The position numbers were made by a program, and so were the translations under genes. The notes under the pieces are model-generated. The model worked only from the letters and a program-made list of their open reading frames with translations, was not told the DNA's origin and did no database searches. This document shows, in pieces, positions 1-8,668 of a stretch of DNA of 45,688 nt; positions within the stretch are counted from its first letter, which is position 1, and the number at the start of each line of letters is the position of its first letter. The DNA comes from Candidatus Woesearchaeota archaeon (GTDB lineage Archaea > Nanobdellota > Nanobdellia > Woesearchaeales > UBA9642), in assembly GCA_013330595.1 (NCBI GenBank), contig DUIB01000064.1, positions 1-45,688 of the forward strand, given 5' to 3'.

Positions 1-3
1 TAT

Positions 4-843
4 ATGAAAAAGAGGCATTTAGTTGCAATTATTGCATTCCTGGCCTTTATGAGTGTAAGTTTTGTGAAGGCAGACCTTGTGTGCGGCCATGCTCCTGATT
101 CTTTATTGGGTTATGGACAGGTAGATATTTCTGGAATTATTATATCATGCAATAACATTGCCGACAGTATATGCCCTGAAGATTATGAAGATTACAATAA
201 TGCAAGCATATATGCCAGTTGTCTTAGCTGCTCTGATCCTGATTGTATAGGCACAGTCAGGGGAGTAGTACGTAGCTCTGCTGGTTTTCCAGTTGAAAGA
301 GCACTAGTAACTAGCCATCCTATCAGATGGAATACACTTGCTCCCAGCTTAGAAACCTCGACTTTCACTGATATATTGGGAAGATATACTTTATCAACAG
401 TTTCAGGCGTTTATTATGTGAGCGCACTTAAAGAGGGTTTTGACACAGAGCTAAAGCTTACATCTGTATTAAGAAACCAGAATACGAACCAGGACTTTAA
501 TCTACTTAATGGCACTTGTCATGAAGATTGCACAAATTCTTATGGACGGTGCAGTGCTGCATGTGATGGGTTGACATTCGAAAATGCGACACAGAGATGT
601 AAATTTTTCGATAGTAATACAAGATTATTATGCAACAATAGGATGAAAGGGTCAAGCGTATTTAATAGTATATATAATGATACTCATGCTTATTTTATTG
701 AGTGCTGTGAATCAGCTCCTGAATTAAAATATTATTCTAAGGTTAATATCAATTCAGCAGATATTAGTGATTTGGTAAAGATAGAAAAAATAGCCAGGTA
801 TAACGAGATACCGGTTAAGGTTATTATTGCCTATTGGTATTAA
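4..843 (+). CDS. Secreted carboxypeptidase-regulatory-like domain protein, possible pilus adhesin
   Basis: The 279-residue protein starts with a clear Sec signal (MKKR, then a hydrophobic run to about residue 22). Residues about 83-165 look like a carboxypeptidase regulatory-like beta-sandwich (GTVRGVV..., then a GRYTLS strand, as in CarboxypepD_reg). The following segment has many cysteines (CHEDC, CSAACDG, ECCES), which suggests disulfides outside the cell. It stands first in a run of type IV pilus genes on the same strand, so an accessory surface or adhesin role is plausible but inferred. The start lies 4 bases from the window edge, so its promoter and any earlier start cannot be seen. Confidence 0.7.
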   Translation: MKKRHLVAIIAFLAFMSVSFVKADLVCGHAPDSLLGYGQVDISGIIISCNNIADSICPEDYEDYNNASIYASCLSCSDPDCIGTVRGVVRSSAGFPVERALVTSHPIRWNTLAPSLETSTFTDILGRYTLSTVSGVYYVSALKEGFDTELKLTSVLRNQNTNQDFNLLNGTCHEDCTNSYGRCSAACDGLTFENATQRCKFFDSNTRLLCNNRMKGSSVFNSIYNDTHAYFIECCESAPELKYYSKVNINSADISDLVKIEKIARYNEIPVKVIIAYWY

Positions 844-879
844 TGATTCTGAAGTGAAATGTATCCATTATTCATATTG

Positions 880-960
880 AAAGATAAATCTTTATAAATA
901 TACTAATTATATAAAGGGCTATAATATATATTTATATACATTTGCTTTGACAATAGTGTT
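880..960 (+). promoter_or_regulatory. Promoter region of pilin-like gene pair
   Basis: Two archaeal TATA-like boxes are visible: CTTTATAAATAT near 890-901 and TATATATTTATATAC near 925-939. The second would start transcription near 960, about 27 bases before the GTG start at 987. A GGGGTGAG ribosome-binding site at 976-983 supports that start. Confidence 0.5.
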
Positions 961-986
961 TGTATTGCTTAGCAAGGGGTGAGTTT

Positions 987-1529
987 GTGAATAAAAGAGC
1001 CTATTTTTTTATCCTCGATGCATTTATTGGAGGAGCAGTAATATTTCTTACGTTAATGATCTTGCTTAATTCAGATAACACTATTAACCAAAGGGCCAGG
1101 GAATTCAGTGAAGCTGATGAATATCTCAATTTTTTAGATCAAACACAAATTCAGGACCTCAATAATCCATATGTAAATACATTAATTCTTGGAGGCAATA
1201 TTAGCGACACTAAAAATACTATAATTGAGCAGATACATTATTTTCACTACATGATTTATGAAGGATGCGCTACGCAGGCATGCAAGAATTATTATAATGA
1301 CACAGCAAGAACTATGTTAGCAAATATAACCCAGGGCCTTGTTGCTGAAAAATATGGCTTTGATTATCTTATTAAGGATTCTGAAGCTAATTACTCCATA
1401 TTTTCCAAAAAGCTCAACGAGCTAACTAAAGCAAGGACAGTATTAGTTGCAAGAAGAATCGCTTTTGTTCCGATAAATAAAACAAGAATTTATGGGCCTA
1501 ATATCGTTGAAGTAAAGGTGTGGTATTAA
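987..1529 (+). CDS. Pilin-like membrane-anchored protein
   Basis: This protein of about 180 residues has a short basic start (VNKRAYFF) followed by one hydrophobic helix (FILDAFIGGAVIFLTLMIL), the architecture of archaeal type IV pilin-like proteins. The rest is polar. I use the GTG at 987 because GGGGTGAG lies just upstream; the longer frame from 960 would put the ribosome-binding site inside the gene. The next gene begins one base after its stop, so the two are co-translated. Its place before the pilus ATPase genes suggests a minor pilin or pilus-associated membrane protein; no specific family is recognised. Confidence 0.65.
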   Translation: MNKRAYFFILDAFIGGAVIFLTLMILLNSDNTINQRAREFSEADEYLNFLDQTQIQDLNNPYVNTLILGGNISDTKNTIIEQIHYFHYMIYEGCATQACKNYYNDTARTMLANITQGLVAEKYGFDYLIKDSEANYSIFSKKLNELTKARTVLVARRIAFVPINKTRIYGPNIVEVKVWY

Positions 1530-1530
1530 T

Positions 1531-2544
1531 ATGAATAAATTGTTCAATACAAGAAAATCAATACTATTTACTTTGGCTGCAGTATTATTGTCAGCCTTGT
1601 TTTATACTTACTTTTCTTACAATAAAATCACGCCCGCGTACTATATCTATCAACCTATTAATGCAAGAATTCAGGTCATGGACAATTATGTGAAGAGTTT
1701 TGATGGATATCTTGCTCAGAGCATGGAGATATCAGCCTATACTGCTTTGGAATCTATATATGAAGAGAGATCCAGCACAGGCATCTTTTTTGCTGATAAG
1801 ATTGAATTTGATAATATGTTTGCTGAATGTGTAAAGTGTGGCATTGATTGCGCTACTGTCCCTGATGAATGTTCACATATGACAGCTACTGATATAGAAG
1901 GATTCATAAGAAATATGACAGAAATTGCAAAAAACAGACTTAACCTGAAGACAATTTATGAAGTAAATTCTGTCCAAGTAAAACAATCATGGCCATTTGA
2001 AGTCGAGGTTTCATTGAATATAACTTATTACGTAACAGATCTATCACGGAGCTTTTTATCGGACAATTTTGCTTCTTGGAATTCGACAAAGATCATCACA
2101 AGGTCAGTTTCTATAATAGGATTAAAGGATCCGCTGCTTGGAATAAGCACTGCTAAAGGATATGAAAGAGATATCAACTTATCTAGCATCTGTGCTTATA
2201 ATGAATCCTGTTGGAATATCACTTCTGCAAAATTATTTTATGACTCAAATTCATATCACTTTTCAGTTGAGGGGACTGGCTATATTCAGAGGTTTTGGAA
2301 TGATAGTTCAAATTCCCCATGTTGTGGCATAGAAAGCTTCCTTAATATAGGTGAGGCTTCTGGAAATAATTCATATGTTGATCATTACTATTACACTGGG
2401 AATTACACTTGTTCTCCGATAGGAGGAAATAAGGTCAAGATAATTCAATTTGATAACATTGATACAGGATTCAAGCTTGATGAGGAGACAGCAGTAAGGT
2501 ATAACATATTGGATGATGGAGAGCTGATCTGCCAATATCCTTAA
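1531..2544 (+). CDS. Membrane-anchored pilus-locus protein (minor pilin-like)
   Basis: This 337-residue protein has a basic N-terminus (MNKLFNTRK), one transmembrane helix at about residues 11-29 and a large extracytoplasmic part. That part has N-glycosylation-type sequons (NMT, NIT, NES) and paired cysteines, including ECVKCGIDC and a later SPCCG. It is tightly coupled to the gene before it. No enzyme motif is visible. A structural or minor-pilin role in the type IV pilus is inferred from topology and context. Its stop is followed within 25 bases by mobile element A. Confidence 0.6.
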   Translation: MNKLFNTRKSILFTLAAVLLSALFYTYFSYNKITPAYYIYQPINARIQVMDNYVKSFDGYLAQSMEISAYTALESIYEERSSTGIFFADKIEFDNMFAECVKCGIDCATVPDECSHMTATDIEGFIRNMTEIAKNRLNLKTIYEVNSVQVKQSWPFEVEVSLNITYYVTDLSRSFLSDNFASWNSTKIITRSVSIIGLKDPLLGISTAKGYERDINLSSICAYNESCWNITSAKLFYDSNSYHFSVEGTGYIQRFWNDSSNSPCCGIESFLNIGEASGNNSYVDHYYYTGNYTCSPIGGNKVKIIQFDNIDTGFKLDEETAVRYNILDDGELICQYP

Positions 2545-2568
2545 TTGGCATAAGATGCTTTATTGTGG

Positions 2569-2703
2569 TAGTAAGCGACAAAAGTTTTTGGTAATAATTT
2601 AGCATCTCGAGACTCAGAAGTTATTCTGAGTGCTCGCTCGAACATGCAATAAAATTGCATGATTCGAAGATGCTAAATTACCAAGCATTTAAGTCGCTTA
2701 CTA
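2569..2703. mobile_element. Structured MITE-like element, copy A
   Basis: This 135-bp element ends in perfect 11-bp inverted repeats, TAGTAAGCGAC and GTCGCTTACTA. It is flanked by the direct repeat TGG (2566-2568 and 2704-2706), consistent with a 3-bp target duplication. Inside is an inverted TTTAGCATC/GATGCTAAA stem enclosing two hairpins (ACTCAGAA/TTCTGAGT and CATGCAAT/ATTGCATG). These make a three-way junction built on GCATCTCG, CGCTCGAAC and TTCGAAGATGC. All 135 bases match copy B at 8502-8636. It has no coding capacity, so it would need a transposase supplied elsewhere. Confidence 0.85.
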
Positions 2704-2792
2704 TGGTAATGTTTCACCATTTTCGAATAATTAACAAACTTTTTATATGCTTCAGGCAGATATCTTGATAAGAAAGATAGAGAGTGTTTATT

Positions 2793-3245
2793 ATGGGTGA
2801 AGAAGTTATAAGAACAGGAGTAGATGAATTGTTAGATTTGCTTAAAGATAAGCCTAAAATTCCTCTTATCGAGGCTGCAAGAAAGATTAATATCCCTGTA
2901 GACATTGTTCAGGCATGGGTTGATTTTCTTGTGGAGGAGAGAATTCTGGGGATAGAATATAAATTTACAACCCCCTATATCTATATTAATCAGCCAGGGG
3001 ATTCAAAGGCTGTTTTGAGTGAAAAATCTTTGATAGTCGATATCTCTTATTTCAGGAATAAATTTATAGAAAGGGCAAAAAAGGATAATATTCCTGAAGC
3101 AAAGATACCTGATCTTTGGAAAAATCATTTAACACAAGAGCTTGATATAAAGAAAAAATTTTTCTTTTTTGAGGCACAGCAGAGAAGATTAAGAAATATC
3201 GAGGAATTGTGGAATACCTATCAATTATATTTGTTTTCCAGTTAA
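2793..3245 (+). CDS. Winged-helix-like protein of the type IV pilus locus
   Basis: The 150-residue protein opens with a helical domain at about residues 5-60 (IRTGVDELLDLLKDKPKIP, then IEAARKINIPVDIVQAWVDFL) that reads as a helix-turn-helix or winged helix. Residues 80-150 are charged and helical. A TATA-like box (ACTTTTTATATGC, about 2738-2750) lies upstream, so a new transcript may begin here. An in-frame GTG at 2784 is an alternative start. The gene is 12 bases before the TPR gene and in line with the secretion ATPase. Whether it binds DNA or is a cytoplasmic assembly factor is not clear. Confidence 0.6.
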   Translation: MGEEVIRTGVDELLDLLKDKPKIPLIEAARKINIPVDIVQAWVDFLVEERILGIEYKFTTPYIYINQPGDSKAVLSEKSLIVDISYFRNKFIERAKKDNIPEAKIPDLWKNHLTQELDIKKKFFFFEAQQRRLRNIEELWNTYQLYLFSS

Positions 3246-3257
3246 AAAGAGGTTATA

Positions 3258-4439
3258 ATGGAGCTAGAAGAATTTTTGGAAATTGATATCCTGCACTTTC
3301 TTGAGCATAGCAAAGAGGTTAAAGCGCAGTCTTATGTCGACAAAGAGGAGGATTATGGCGTATTTCTTAATAAGGATTTTTTGAAGGAATTGGATAAAGC
3401 AGTCGAGAGCGATAATGTAGCTGCCACCCAGAAATTATTTGATGAACTAAGAGACTACTATAATTCTATACCAAAGAACAGCATTGAAGAAAAAAAGGTC
3501 TATAATGTACTGGAACAGATGTATAACAAGATTGATGCCTATATAAAATTAAAAGGCAATGTTAAAGCTGTAAGAAGTTTTGCTGAAATACTCTCAGGAC
3601 ACTATATATTTTCTGACTATGATAATCCGGCATTGGCATCAATGCAAGAACAAGGCGGTACAACAGATATGAACATTGAGAGGAAGCTTCAGAATCTTGA
3701 TAGCAAGCTGACAAAGTTTGGGGAGGATGTCTCTGCCTTGAAAGAATCATTGATTGTGGATGCAGACTTAAAATCAGGTAGAGACTTGCGAATCATCAAG
3801 GTGCCAAAAAAACCAGAAAGCCGGGAATCAGGGGATGATGCCTCAAAAGATGTTAGCCGTATAAAAGAAATGGCAGCAGCTGTCAATTTGCAAATAAATA
3901 ATATGCAAATAAACAATAGGCTGTCACCACAAAAGAATGTAACTCTCCAACCTCCTATTCTTCTAAACTCAATGAAGGCTCTTAATTCTAGATTTTCCTT
4001 GAGACCCCAGCAGAATACTGTGAAATCGCAAAAATTGGCAAAAAAAGCCGGAGTGAAAAATACTGGCACTGCAATAAATGAATTGAAGAAATTTAACGAA
4101 ATCGGGATTGAAGAGCCAAAAAAATCAGACATTGAAAAACAAAGCTCTAATGAAGCTGCTAATAGAGGAATAAATCCCTCAAATCAAAAATCAAATCAAA
4201 AATCAAATGAATTCACAGAAATTTCAGGTGAAGCATCAAATACTGCCCAGAAAAGAAAATTTGGGGGCATAGATAGCATTGAAATAGACGAATTATATGT
4301 GGATGGGCTGAAGAAAATGTACGAAAAAGACTATTATTCTGCAGAGAATATTTTTAGGCATATACTTCAATTGAGGCCCAGAAACATGAAGGCAAGGATA
4401 AGATTAAAGCAGTGCTTGGAAGGCGATGTGAATGGATAA
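3258..4439 (+). CDS. TPR-containing cytoplasmic protein of the pilus operon
   Basis: The N-terminal ~110 residues of this 393-residue protein are acidic and helical. Residues about 145-160 form a short coiled-coil-like stretch, then comes a long low-complexity Lys/Ser/Asn/Gln linker. The C-terminal ~50 residues read as one tetratricopeptide-like repeat (DGLKKMYEKDYYSAENIF followed by HILQLRPRN). There is no signal peptide. AAAGAGGT stands before the ATG. Its end overlaps the ATPase gene by 8 bases, so it is probably a cytoplasmic partner or scaffold for the secretion ATPase; this is inference from position. Confidence 0.6.
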   Translation: MELEEFLEIDILHFLEHSKEVKAQSYVDKEEDYGVFLNKDFLKELDKAVESDNVAATQKLFDELRDYYNSIPKNSIEEKKVYNVLEQMYNKIDAYIKLKGNVKAVRSFAEILSGHYIFSDYDNPALASMQEQGGTTDMNIERKLQNLDSKLTKFGEDVSALKESLIVDADLKSGRDLRIIKVPKKPESRESGDDASKDVSRIKEMAAAVNLQINNMQINNRLSPQKNVTLQPPILLNSMKALNSRFSLRPQQNTVKSQKLAKKAGVKNTGTAINELKKFNEIGIEEPKKSDIEKQSSNEAANRGINPSNQKSNQKSNEFTEISGEASNTAQKRKFGGIDSIEIDELYVDGLKKMYEKDYYSAENIFRHILQLRPRNMKARIRLKQCLEGDVNG

Positions 4440-5919
4440 TTATCATGACCCGGCAGCTAAGGCTGATGCAAGAAGGAAGCCGGAAATTTCCCTGGATAAT
4501 TACAAGATCAAGATAAATGATATCATAGTTGACATTAATATTATTATCAAAGAGTATGATTCGACACCAAGATATGTGGTCTCATTGACTAATATTAGCG
4601 AGACAACCAAAATTATTCTGGAAAAAATCAGACAAGAATTTATTTCAAAAGTTGATCCGAGGGAAATAGAGAATGCACAAGAATCAGAGGATATTAGAGA
4701 CAGATTTAGGGGAGAGGTAAGAAATTTGATACAGAAATATTTCCCTTCAGCGAACGAGGATACAACAAACATGCTTGTAAATTATATCATCCAGGAAAAT
4801 CTTGGTTTTGGAAAAATTGAAATCCTTCTTAAGGATATATTTCTGGAGGAGATTGTAATCAATAACCATAATGAGCCAGTATGGGTTTATCATAAAAAAC
4901 ATGGTTGGCTAGTAACAAATATAACACTGATGGCAGAATCCAGAATAAGGCATTATGCCACGATGATAGGAAGGGATGTGGGCAAAGAAATCACCACATT
5001 AAATCCATTGATGGATGCCCATTTAAAGACAGGGGACAGGGTGAATGCAACATTGATGCCCATATCCAGCAAAGGCAACACAATCACCATAAGGAAATTC
5101 TCTGCTGATCCATGGACAATAACAAAGTTCATTCGTGATAATACGATCTCTTTAGAGGCTGCAGCATTTCTTTGGTTTGCTATTCAGAATGAACTCTCAA
5201 TATTGGTTGCAGGAGGCACTGGATCAGGAAAAACATCAATGCTAAATGTCATAAGCAATTTTTTCCCACCAAATCAGAGGATTATATCGATTGAGGATAC
5301 TCGAGAGCTTATACTGCCTAGCAATCTGCATTGGGTGCCTTTAGAGACAAGGCTTCCAAATCCAGAGGGGAAGGGAGAGATAACAATGCTTGATCTTCTT
5401 ATTAATTCATTAAGAATGAGGCCAGATAGGATATTGGTTGGTGAGATTAGAAGGCAGAAGGAAGCTCAGGTATTATTAGAGGCCATGCATACCGGCCATT
5501 CAGTATATGCTACCGTACATGCAAACAATGCAGATGAAGTGATTGTAAGGCTGACAAATCCTCCTATTGATATACCTAAAAGCATGATATCATCACTCAG
5601 TGTTGTGTTGGTTCAATCAAGAAATAGGAGGACAGGAAAGAGAAGGACACTGCAATTAGCAGAGGTCACGCCGACAGGAGATGTTAAAATTCTTTATCAA
5701 CTCAATGTTAGCAAAGATTCTCTTGATGTAATATCCAAATCAGAGACTGTTATTGAAAAATTGAAGCTCTATACAGGTTGGAGTGAGGATGAAATAAATA
5801 GTGATTTGAAGGAGAAAGTGAATATACTGCAATGGATGCTGACAAATAACATTGAGGATGTTAATCATATAGGAATGATTATGTCTAAATATTATATTGG
5901 CAATCTTGTTTTGGATTGA
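4432..5919 (+). CDS. Archaeal type IV pilus/secretion ATPase (GspE/TadA/PilB family)
   Basis: This 495-residue hexameric secretion ATPase has a Walker A GGTGSGKT at residues 261-268, an Asp box with IEDTREL, a Walker B-like region RMRPDRILVGEIR, and a His box (EAMHTGHSVYATVHAN). The N-terminal half carries the usual N-domain. It hydrolyses ATP at the cytoplasmic membrane to drive pilin insertion and filament assembly. It is followed after 11 bases by two FlaJ/TadC-type membrane genes, the expected partners. The start at 4432 overlaps the preceding gene. Length and motifs are complete. Confidence 0.95.
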   Translation: MDNYHDPAAKADARRKPEISLDNYKIKINDIIVDINIIIKEYDSTPRYVVSLTNISETTKIILEKIRQEFISKVDPREIENAQESEDIRDRFRGEVRNLIQKYFPSANEDTTNMLVNYIIQENLGFGKIEILLKDIFLEEIVINNHNEPVWVYHKKHGWLVTNITLMAESRIRHYATMIGRDVGKEITTLNPLMDAHLKTGDRVNATLMPISSKGNTITIRKFSADPWTITKFIRDNTISLEAAAFLWFAIQNELSILVAGGTGSGKTSMLNVISNFFPPNQRIISIEDTRELILPSNLHWVPLETRLPNPEGKGEITMLDLLINSLRMRPDRILVGEIRRQKEAQVLLEAMHTGHSVYATVHANNADEVIVRLTNPPIDIPKSMISSLSVVLVQSRNRRTGKRRTLQLAEVTPTGDVKILYQLNVSKDSLDVISKSETVIEKLKLYTGWSEDEINSDLKEKVNILQWMLTNNIEDVNHIGMIMSKYYIGNLVLD

Positions 5920-5930
5920 GCAGGTGAATT

Positions 5931-6740
5931 ATGAGTTTTTACAGATTATTAGCCAATAATTTTCCGAATCTTAAAAAAGACTTAGTAAGAGCAGGGATAA
6001 GTGATACTGCTGAAAAATATGTTAAAGACACTTTTCAGATGACCTTATTTATGTCATTTGGCATTTCTGTGGTCAGCATATTCTTTTTCCTCAAATATAA
6101 AATAAACATAATGTTGTCTATCTTGATTTTGTTTTTTTGTCTATTATTGTTTTTTGCTTTTTTTCTGAAAAGAGCTGAGGTGAGGATTATAAAAAGGGAA
6201 AAGGAAATCGACAGGGATGTATTATTCGCAGGAAGATTCTTGCTTGTCAAAATCAATTCTGGGAAGCCCTTGATTAATGCTATCGGTGATGCATCAATTA
6301 GCTATGGTGTCGCAGGCAAATTTTTTAAGGAGATCGTAAGAGATATCGACTTAGGAACCCCTCTGGAGCAGGCCCTTGAAAATGCCTATAAGACAACGCC
6401 TTCTAAAAGGTTTAAAAAAATACTATTCCAGATAAATAATGCATTAAAGATAGGAGTTGATCTTTCAGCACCGCTGGAATCGACGCTAGATGAGATTTCC
6501 CAGGAGCAACTGGTAGAAATACAGCGGTATGGCAGGAAACTTAATGGAATAATTATGTTTTATATGCTGCTGGCAATAGTCATCCCTTCGCTAGGTATAA
6601 CTTTGTTCAGCATAATCACCTCGATGGTTTCCATTAATTTCAGTTCACAGATATATGTTGTTGTGATTTTACTGCTGATTGTAATTCAAATAGTGTTTTT
6701 GACTGTTTTCAAATCAATTAGGCCAAACCTAAACATATAA
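5931..6740 (+). CDS. Type II secretion F-domain membrane protein (TadC/FlaJ-like), first half
   Basis: This 269-residue membrane platform protein has two N-terminal helices at about residues 35-85, a cytoplasmic T2SF region (LLVKINSGKPLINAI followed by the DIDLGTPLEQALENA segment) and two C-terminal helices. It has GTGAATT-type ribosome-binding sequence upstream. Archaeal pilus systems often have either one fused FlaJ or two half-length T2SF proteins; here the second follows after one base. It should form the membrane core on which the ATPase acts. Confidence 0.9.
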   Translation: MSFYRLLANNFPNLKKDLVRAGISDTAEKYVKDTFQMTLFMSFGISVVSIFFFLKYKINIMLSILILFFCLLLFFAFFLKRAEVRIIKREKEIDRDVLFAGRFLLVKINSGKPLINAIGDASISYGVAGKFFKEIVRDIDLGTPLEQALENAYKTTPSKRFKKILFQINNALKIGVDLSAPLESTLDEISQEQLVEIQRYGRKLNGIIMFYMLLAIVIPSLGITLFSIITSMVSINFSSQIYVVVILLLIVIQIVFLTVFKSIRPNLNI

Positions 6741-6741
6741 A

Positions 6742-7752
6742 ATGAGAAATTTTGCATCAGAATTCGGAAAGGCATTTATCTTTAAGAGGATAAGACCAGG
6801 CATCAGAAGATTTTTTCTCAGAGCAGGATATGATGATGTGCCATACAGGATGTTCGGATACCTGTTTTATCTAACGTTATTTATGACATATATCCTGTAT
6901 ATTATTTTTATTTACCCGAGGATTGTCGCATTCAATGCAATGACTATAGTTGTCGTTACCTTCACTACATGGGTTGTTGTTCCTCTGGCAATAATCAGCC
7001 TAATTGTAGTATATATATATTTTAGCATGACAATCAGAATCTTTCAAAGAACAAAAGAGATAGAAAGGATACTTCCTGAATATTTGCAATTAGTGAGCTC
7101 AAATCTTAAGGGAGGATTATCTTTTGAAAACAGCTTATGGAATGCGATAAGCCCTGAATTTAGCATAGTTGCTAAGGAGATTACCATTGTATCAAAAAAG
7201 GTTATGACAGGGAGCGATCTGACTATTGCATTAGAAGAGTTCACAGAAAAATACAACAGCCCTTTGCTTAAGAGGTCATTTGATCTCATAATAGGAGAGG
7301 TAGAGTCTGGTGGTCAGATAGCGTTTATTGTTGACAAAGTCATAGATAATCTGAGGAAAACCAAGGTGCTGAAGGAGGAAATGACTGCATCAACCTTGAC
7401 TTATATGATATTTATAGGGGCTATTGTTATATTGATAGCACCAGGATTATTTGCCCTGTCATATCATCTTCTGAAGATAATGGGAGGATTCGGTGCGCAG
7501 CTCTCAGCCTCTCCGATACAAGGGCTCCCGATTAAGATGTCAGGCGGAAATTTAGACATTGATGCTTTCAGGAATTTTTCAATATCAGCATTGTTGATGG
7601 TTTCCTTGTTTTCATCTATGCTGATATCTATTATCGAAAAAGGAGATGTGAGAGGAGGTCTGAAGTATATCCCTGCATTCATGATAAGCTCAATATTTTT
7701 TTATTTTGTTTTTGTATCTGCTCTAGAAATGGTTTTTGGAGGAATAGGATAA
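6742..7752 (+). CDS. Type II secretion F-domain membrane protein (TadC/FlaJ-like), second half
   Basis: The 336-residue protein has N-terminal transmembrane helices (about residues 40-95) and a T2SF domain (LQLVSSNLKGGLSFENSLWN, then VMTGSDLTIALEEF, then GEVESGGQIAFIVDKV). C-terminal helices end in VFVSALEMVFGG. It starts one base after the first half-protein and is surely co-translated with it. Known family role: membrane platform of the archaeal type IV pilus. Element C follows the stop within 45 bases and separates this gene from the pilins. Confidence 0.9.
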   Translation: MRNFASEFGKAFIFKRIRPGIRRFFLRAGYDDVPYRMFGYLFYLTLFMTYILYIIFIYPRIVAFNAMTIVVVTFTTWVVVPLAIISLIVVYIYFSMTIRIFQRTKEIERILPEYLQLVSSNLKGGLSFENSLWNAISPEFSIVAKEITIVSKKVMTGSDLTIALEEFTEKYNSPLLKRSFDLIIGEVESGGQIAFIVDKVIDNLRKTKVLKEEMTASTLTYMIFIGAIVILIAPGLFALSYHLLKIMGGFGAQLSASPIQGLPIKMSGGNLDIDAFRNFSISALLMVSLFSSMLISIIEKGDVRGGLKYIPAFMISSIFFYFVFVSALEMVFGGIG

Positions 7753-7794
7753 ACTTGCTTTAATTAAGTCTGAAAGACTTAAAAAAAAGGGATA

Positions 7795-7986
7795 TAGTTG
7801 AGGACATAAATAACCTATAAGTTAGCATCTCGGAAATGAGGATTAATCCTCATTATCCGCTCGAACCTTGGACAGAGTTCAAAGGTTCGAAGATGCAAAG
7901 AAATACTTGGTATTTCTTGCACAAGAAATTTTATGCATGAAATTTCTTAGTGCTAACTTATTATAGGGAACTATTGTCTTCAACTA
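7795..7986. mobile_element. Structured MITE-like element, diverged copy C
   Basis: This 192-bp element is bounded by inverted repeats TAGTTGAGGACA and TGTCTTCAACTA, 11 of 12 matching, and by a direct repeat ATA (7792-7794 and 7987-7989). Its ends share the pattern TAGTnnnnGAC with copies A and B. It carries the same junction blocks: GCATCTCG (7825-7832), CGCTCGAAC and TTCGAAGATGC. The intervening hairpins differ in sequence but still pair (CGG/CCG with ATGAGGA/TCCTCAT; TCGAACCTT/AAGGTTCGA). It adds two further hairpins of the AAGAAAT...ATTTCTT type. There is no reading frame of note. Confidence 0.8.
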
Positions 7987-7989
7987 ATA

Positions 7990-8006
7990 TTGCAGTAAAT
8001 TTATAA
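7990..8006 (+). promoter_or_regulatory. TATA box of first major pilin gene
   Basis: AATTTATAAATAT at about 7995-8007 is a strong archaeal TATA box. It predicts transcription from about 8027, which places the ATG at 8041 (preceded by GAGGA) on a short leader and rules out the upstream ATG at 8017. It lies just outside the right end of element C. Confidence 0.6.
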
Positions 8007-8040
8007 ATATGCTAATATGATAACACATTTGAGGATTTGT

Positions 8041-8496
8041 ATGATAAAAAGATCTCAGGTTGCACTTGAATTTTTGATGACATATGGATGGGCTATGCTC
8101 ATTATTTTGATAGCATTCGGATCATTAGCTTATTTTGGAATGTTTAATCCAGAAAAAGTTCTTCCAGATAATTGTTTGTTTGGAAATGGATTAACATGCG
8201 TTGATGGAATAATAAGGCGCGAGGCCCCTAATACCTATAATGTGACATTAGTTCTGCAAAATACATTAGGACAAACCATGTATTCCCTCAGAGTCAAAGT
8301 TGATACTGTAAATTGCAGTGTGTTGGGAAGCCAAAATTTGGCAAGTGAAGACAAAAGGTTTGTCGAGTGCAATGTAACTTCATCATCATTCAGCATTGGG
8401 AAAAAAGCAAAAGTCAAGATGACAGCCAATTATAGGAGGACTGCTTCAGGATTAGATCAAGCATCAATTGGAGAGATATATGCTACAGTTCAATAA
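8041..8496 (+). CDS. Class III signal peptide pilin
   Basis: The 151-residue pilin begins MIKRSQVALEFLMTYGWAML, a class III (type IV prepilin) signal: a basic stretch, then a hydrophobic helix with Glu near its start. Cleavage is expected around the Arg-Ser-Gln region by the aspartic prepilin peptidase, a homolog of which is at 36906-37784. The mature part has Cys pairs and sequons (NVT, NCS, NVT). The ATG at 8041 fits both the promoter and the GAGGA site. Mobile element B begins 6 bases after the stop. Confidence 0.9.
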   Translation: MIKRSQVALEFLMTYGWAMLIILIAFGSLAYFGMFNPEKVLPDNCLFGNGLTCVDGIIRREAPNTYNVTLVLQNTLGQTMYSLRVKVDTVNCSVLGSQNLASEDKRFVECNVTSSSFSIGKKAKVKMTANYRRTASGLDQASIGEIYATVQ

Positions 8497-8501
8497 TGCA
8501 T

Positions 8502-8636
8502 TAGTAAGCGACAAAAGTTTTTGGTAATAATTTAGCATCTCGAGACTCAGAAGTTATTCTGAGTGCTCGCTCGAACATGCAATAAAATTGCATGATTCGA
8601 AGATGCTAAATTACCAAGCATTTAAGTCGCTTACTA
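8502..8636. mobile_element. Structured MITE-like element, copy B
   Basis: All 135 bases are identical to copy A at 2569-2703. It has 11-bp inverted ends TAGTAAGCGAC/GTCGCTTACTA and a direct repeat CAT on both sides (8499-8501 and 8637-8639), a 3-bp duplication different in sequence from those of A and C. It sits immediately after one pilin stop codon and about 30 bases before the next pilin start, so it is transcribed within the pilin operon unless it also terminates it. Confidence 0.85.
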
Positions 8637-8668
8637 CATAATACTGTTGCTGCTAATAGGGTTAGAAA

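Noticed and set aside
8017-8040. An N-terminal extension of the first pilin
   Set aside because: The TATA box places the transcript start after 8017, and the class III signal begins at 8041.
2569-8636. CRISPR repeats or REP sequences
   Set aside because: There are only two identical copies plus one diverged copy, no regular spacing, and each has target duplications, which suits transposition.
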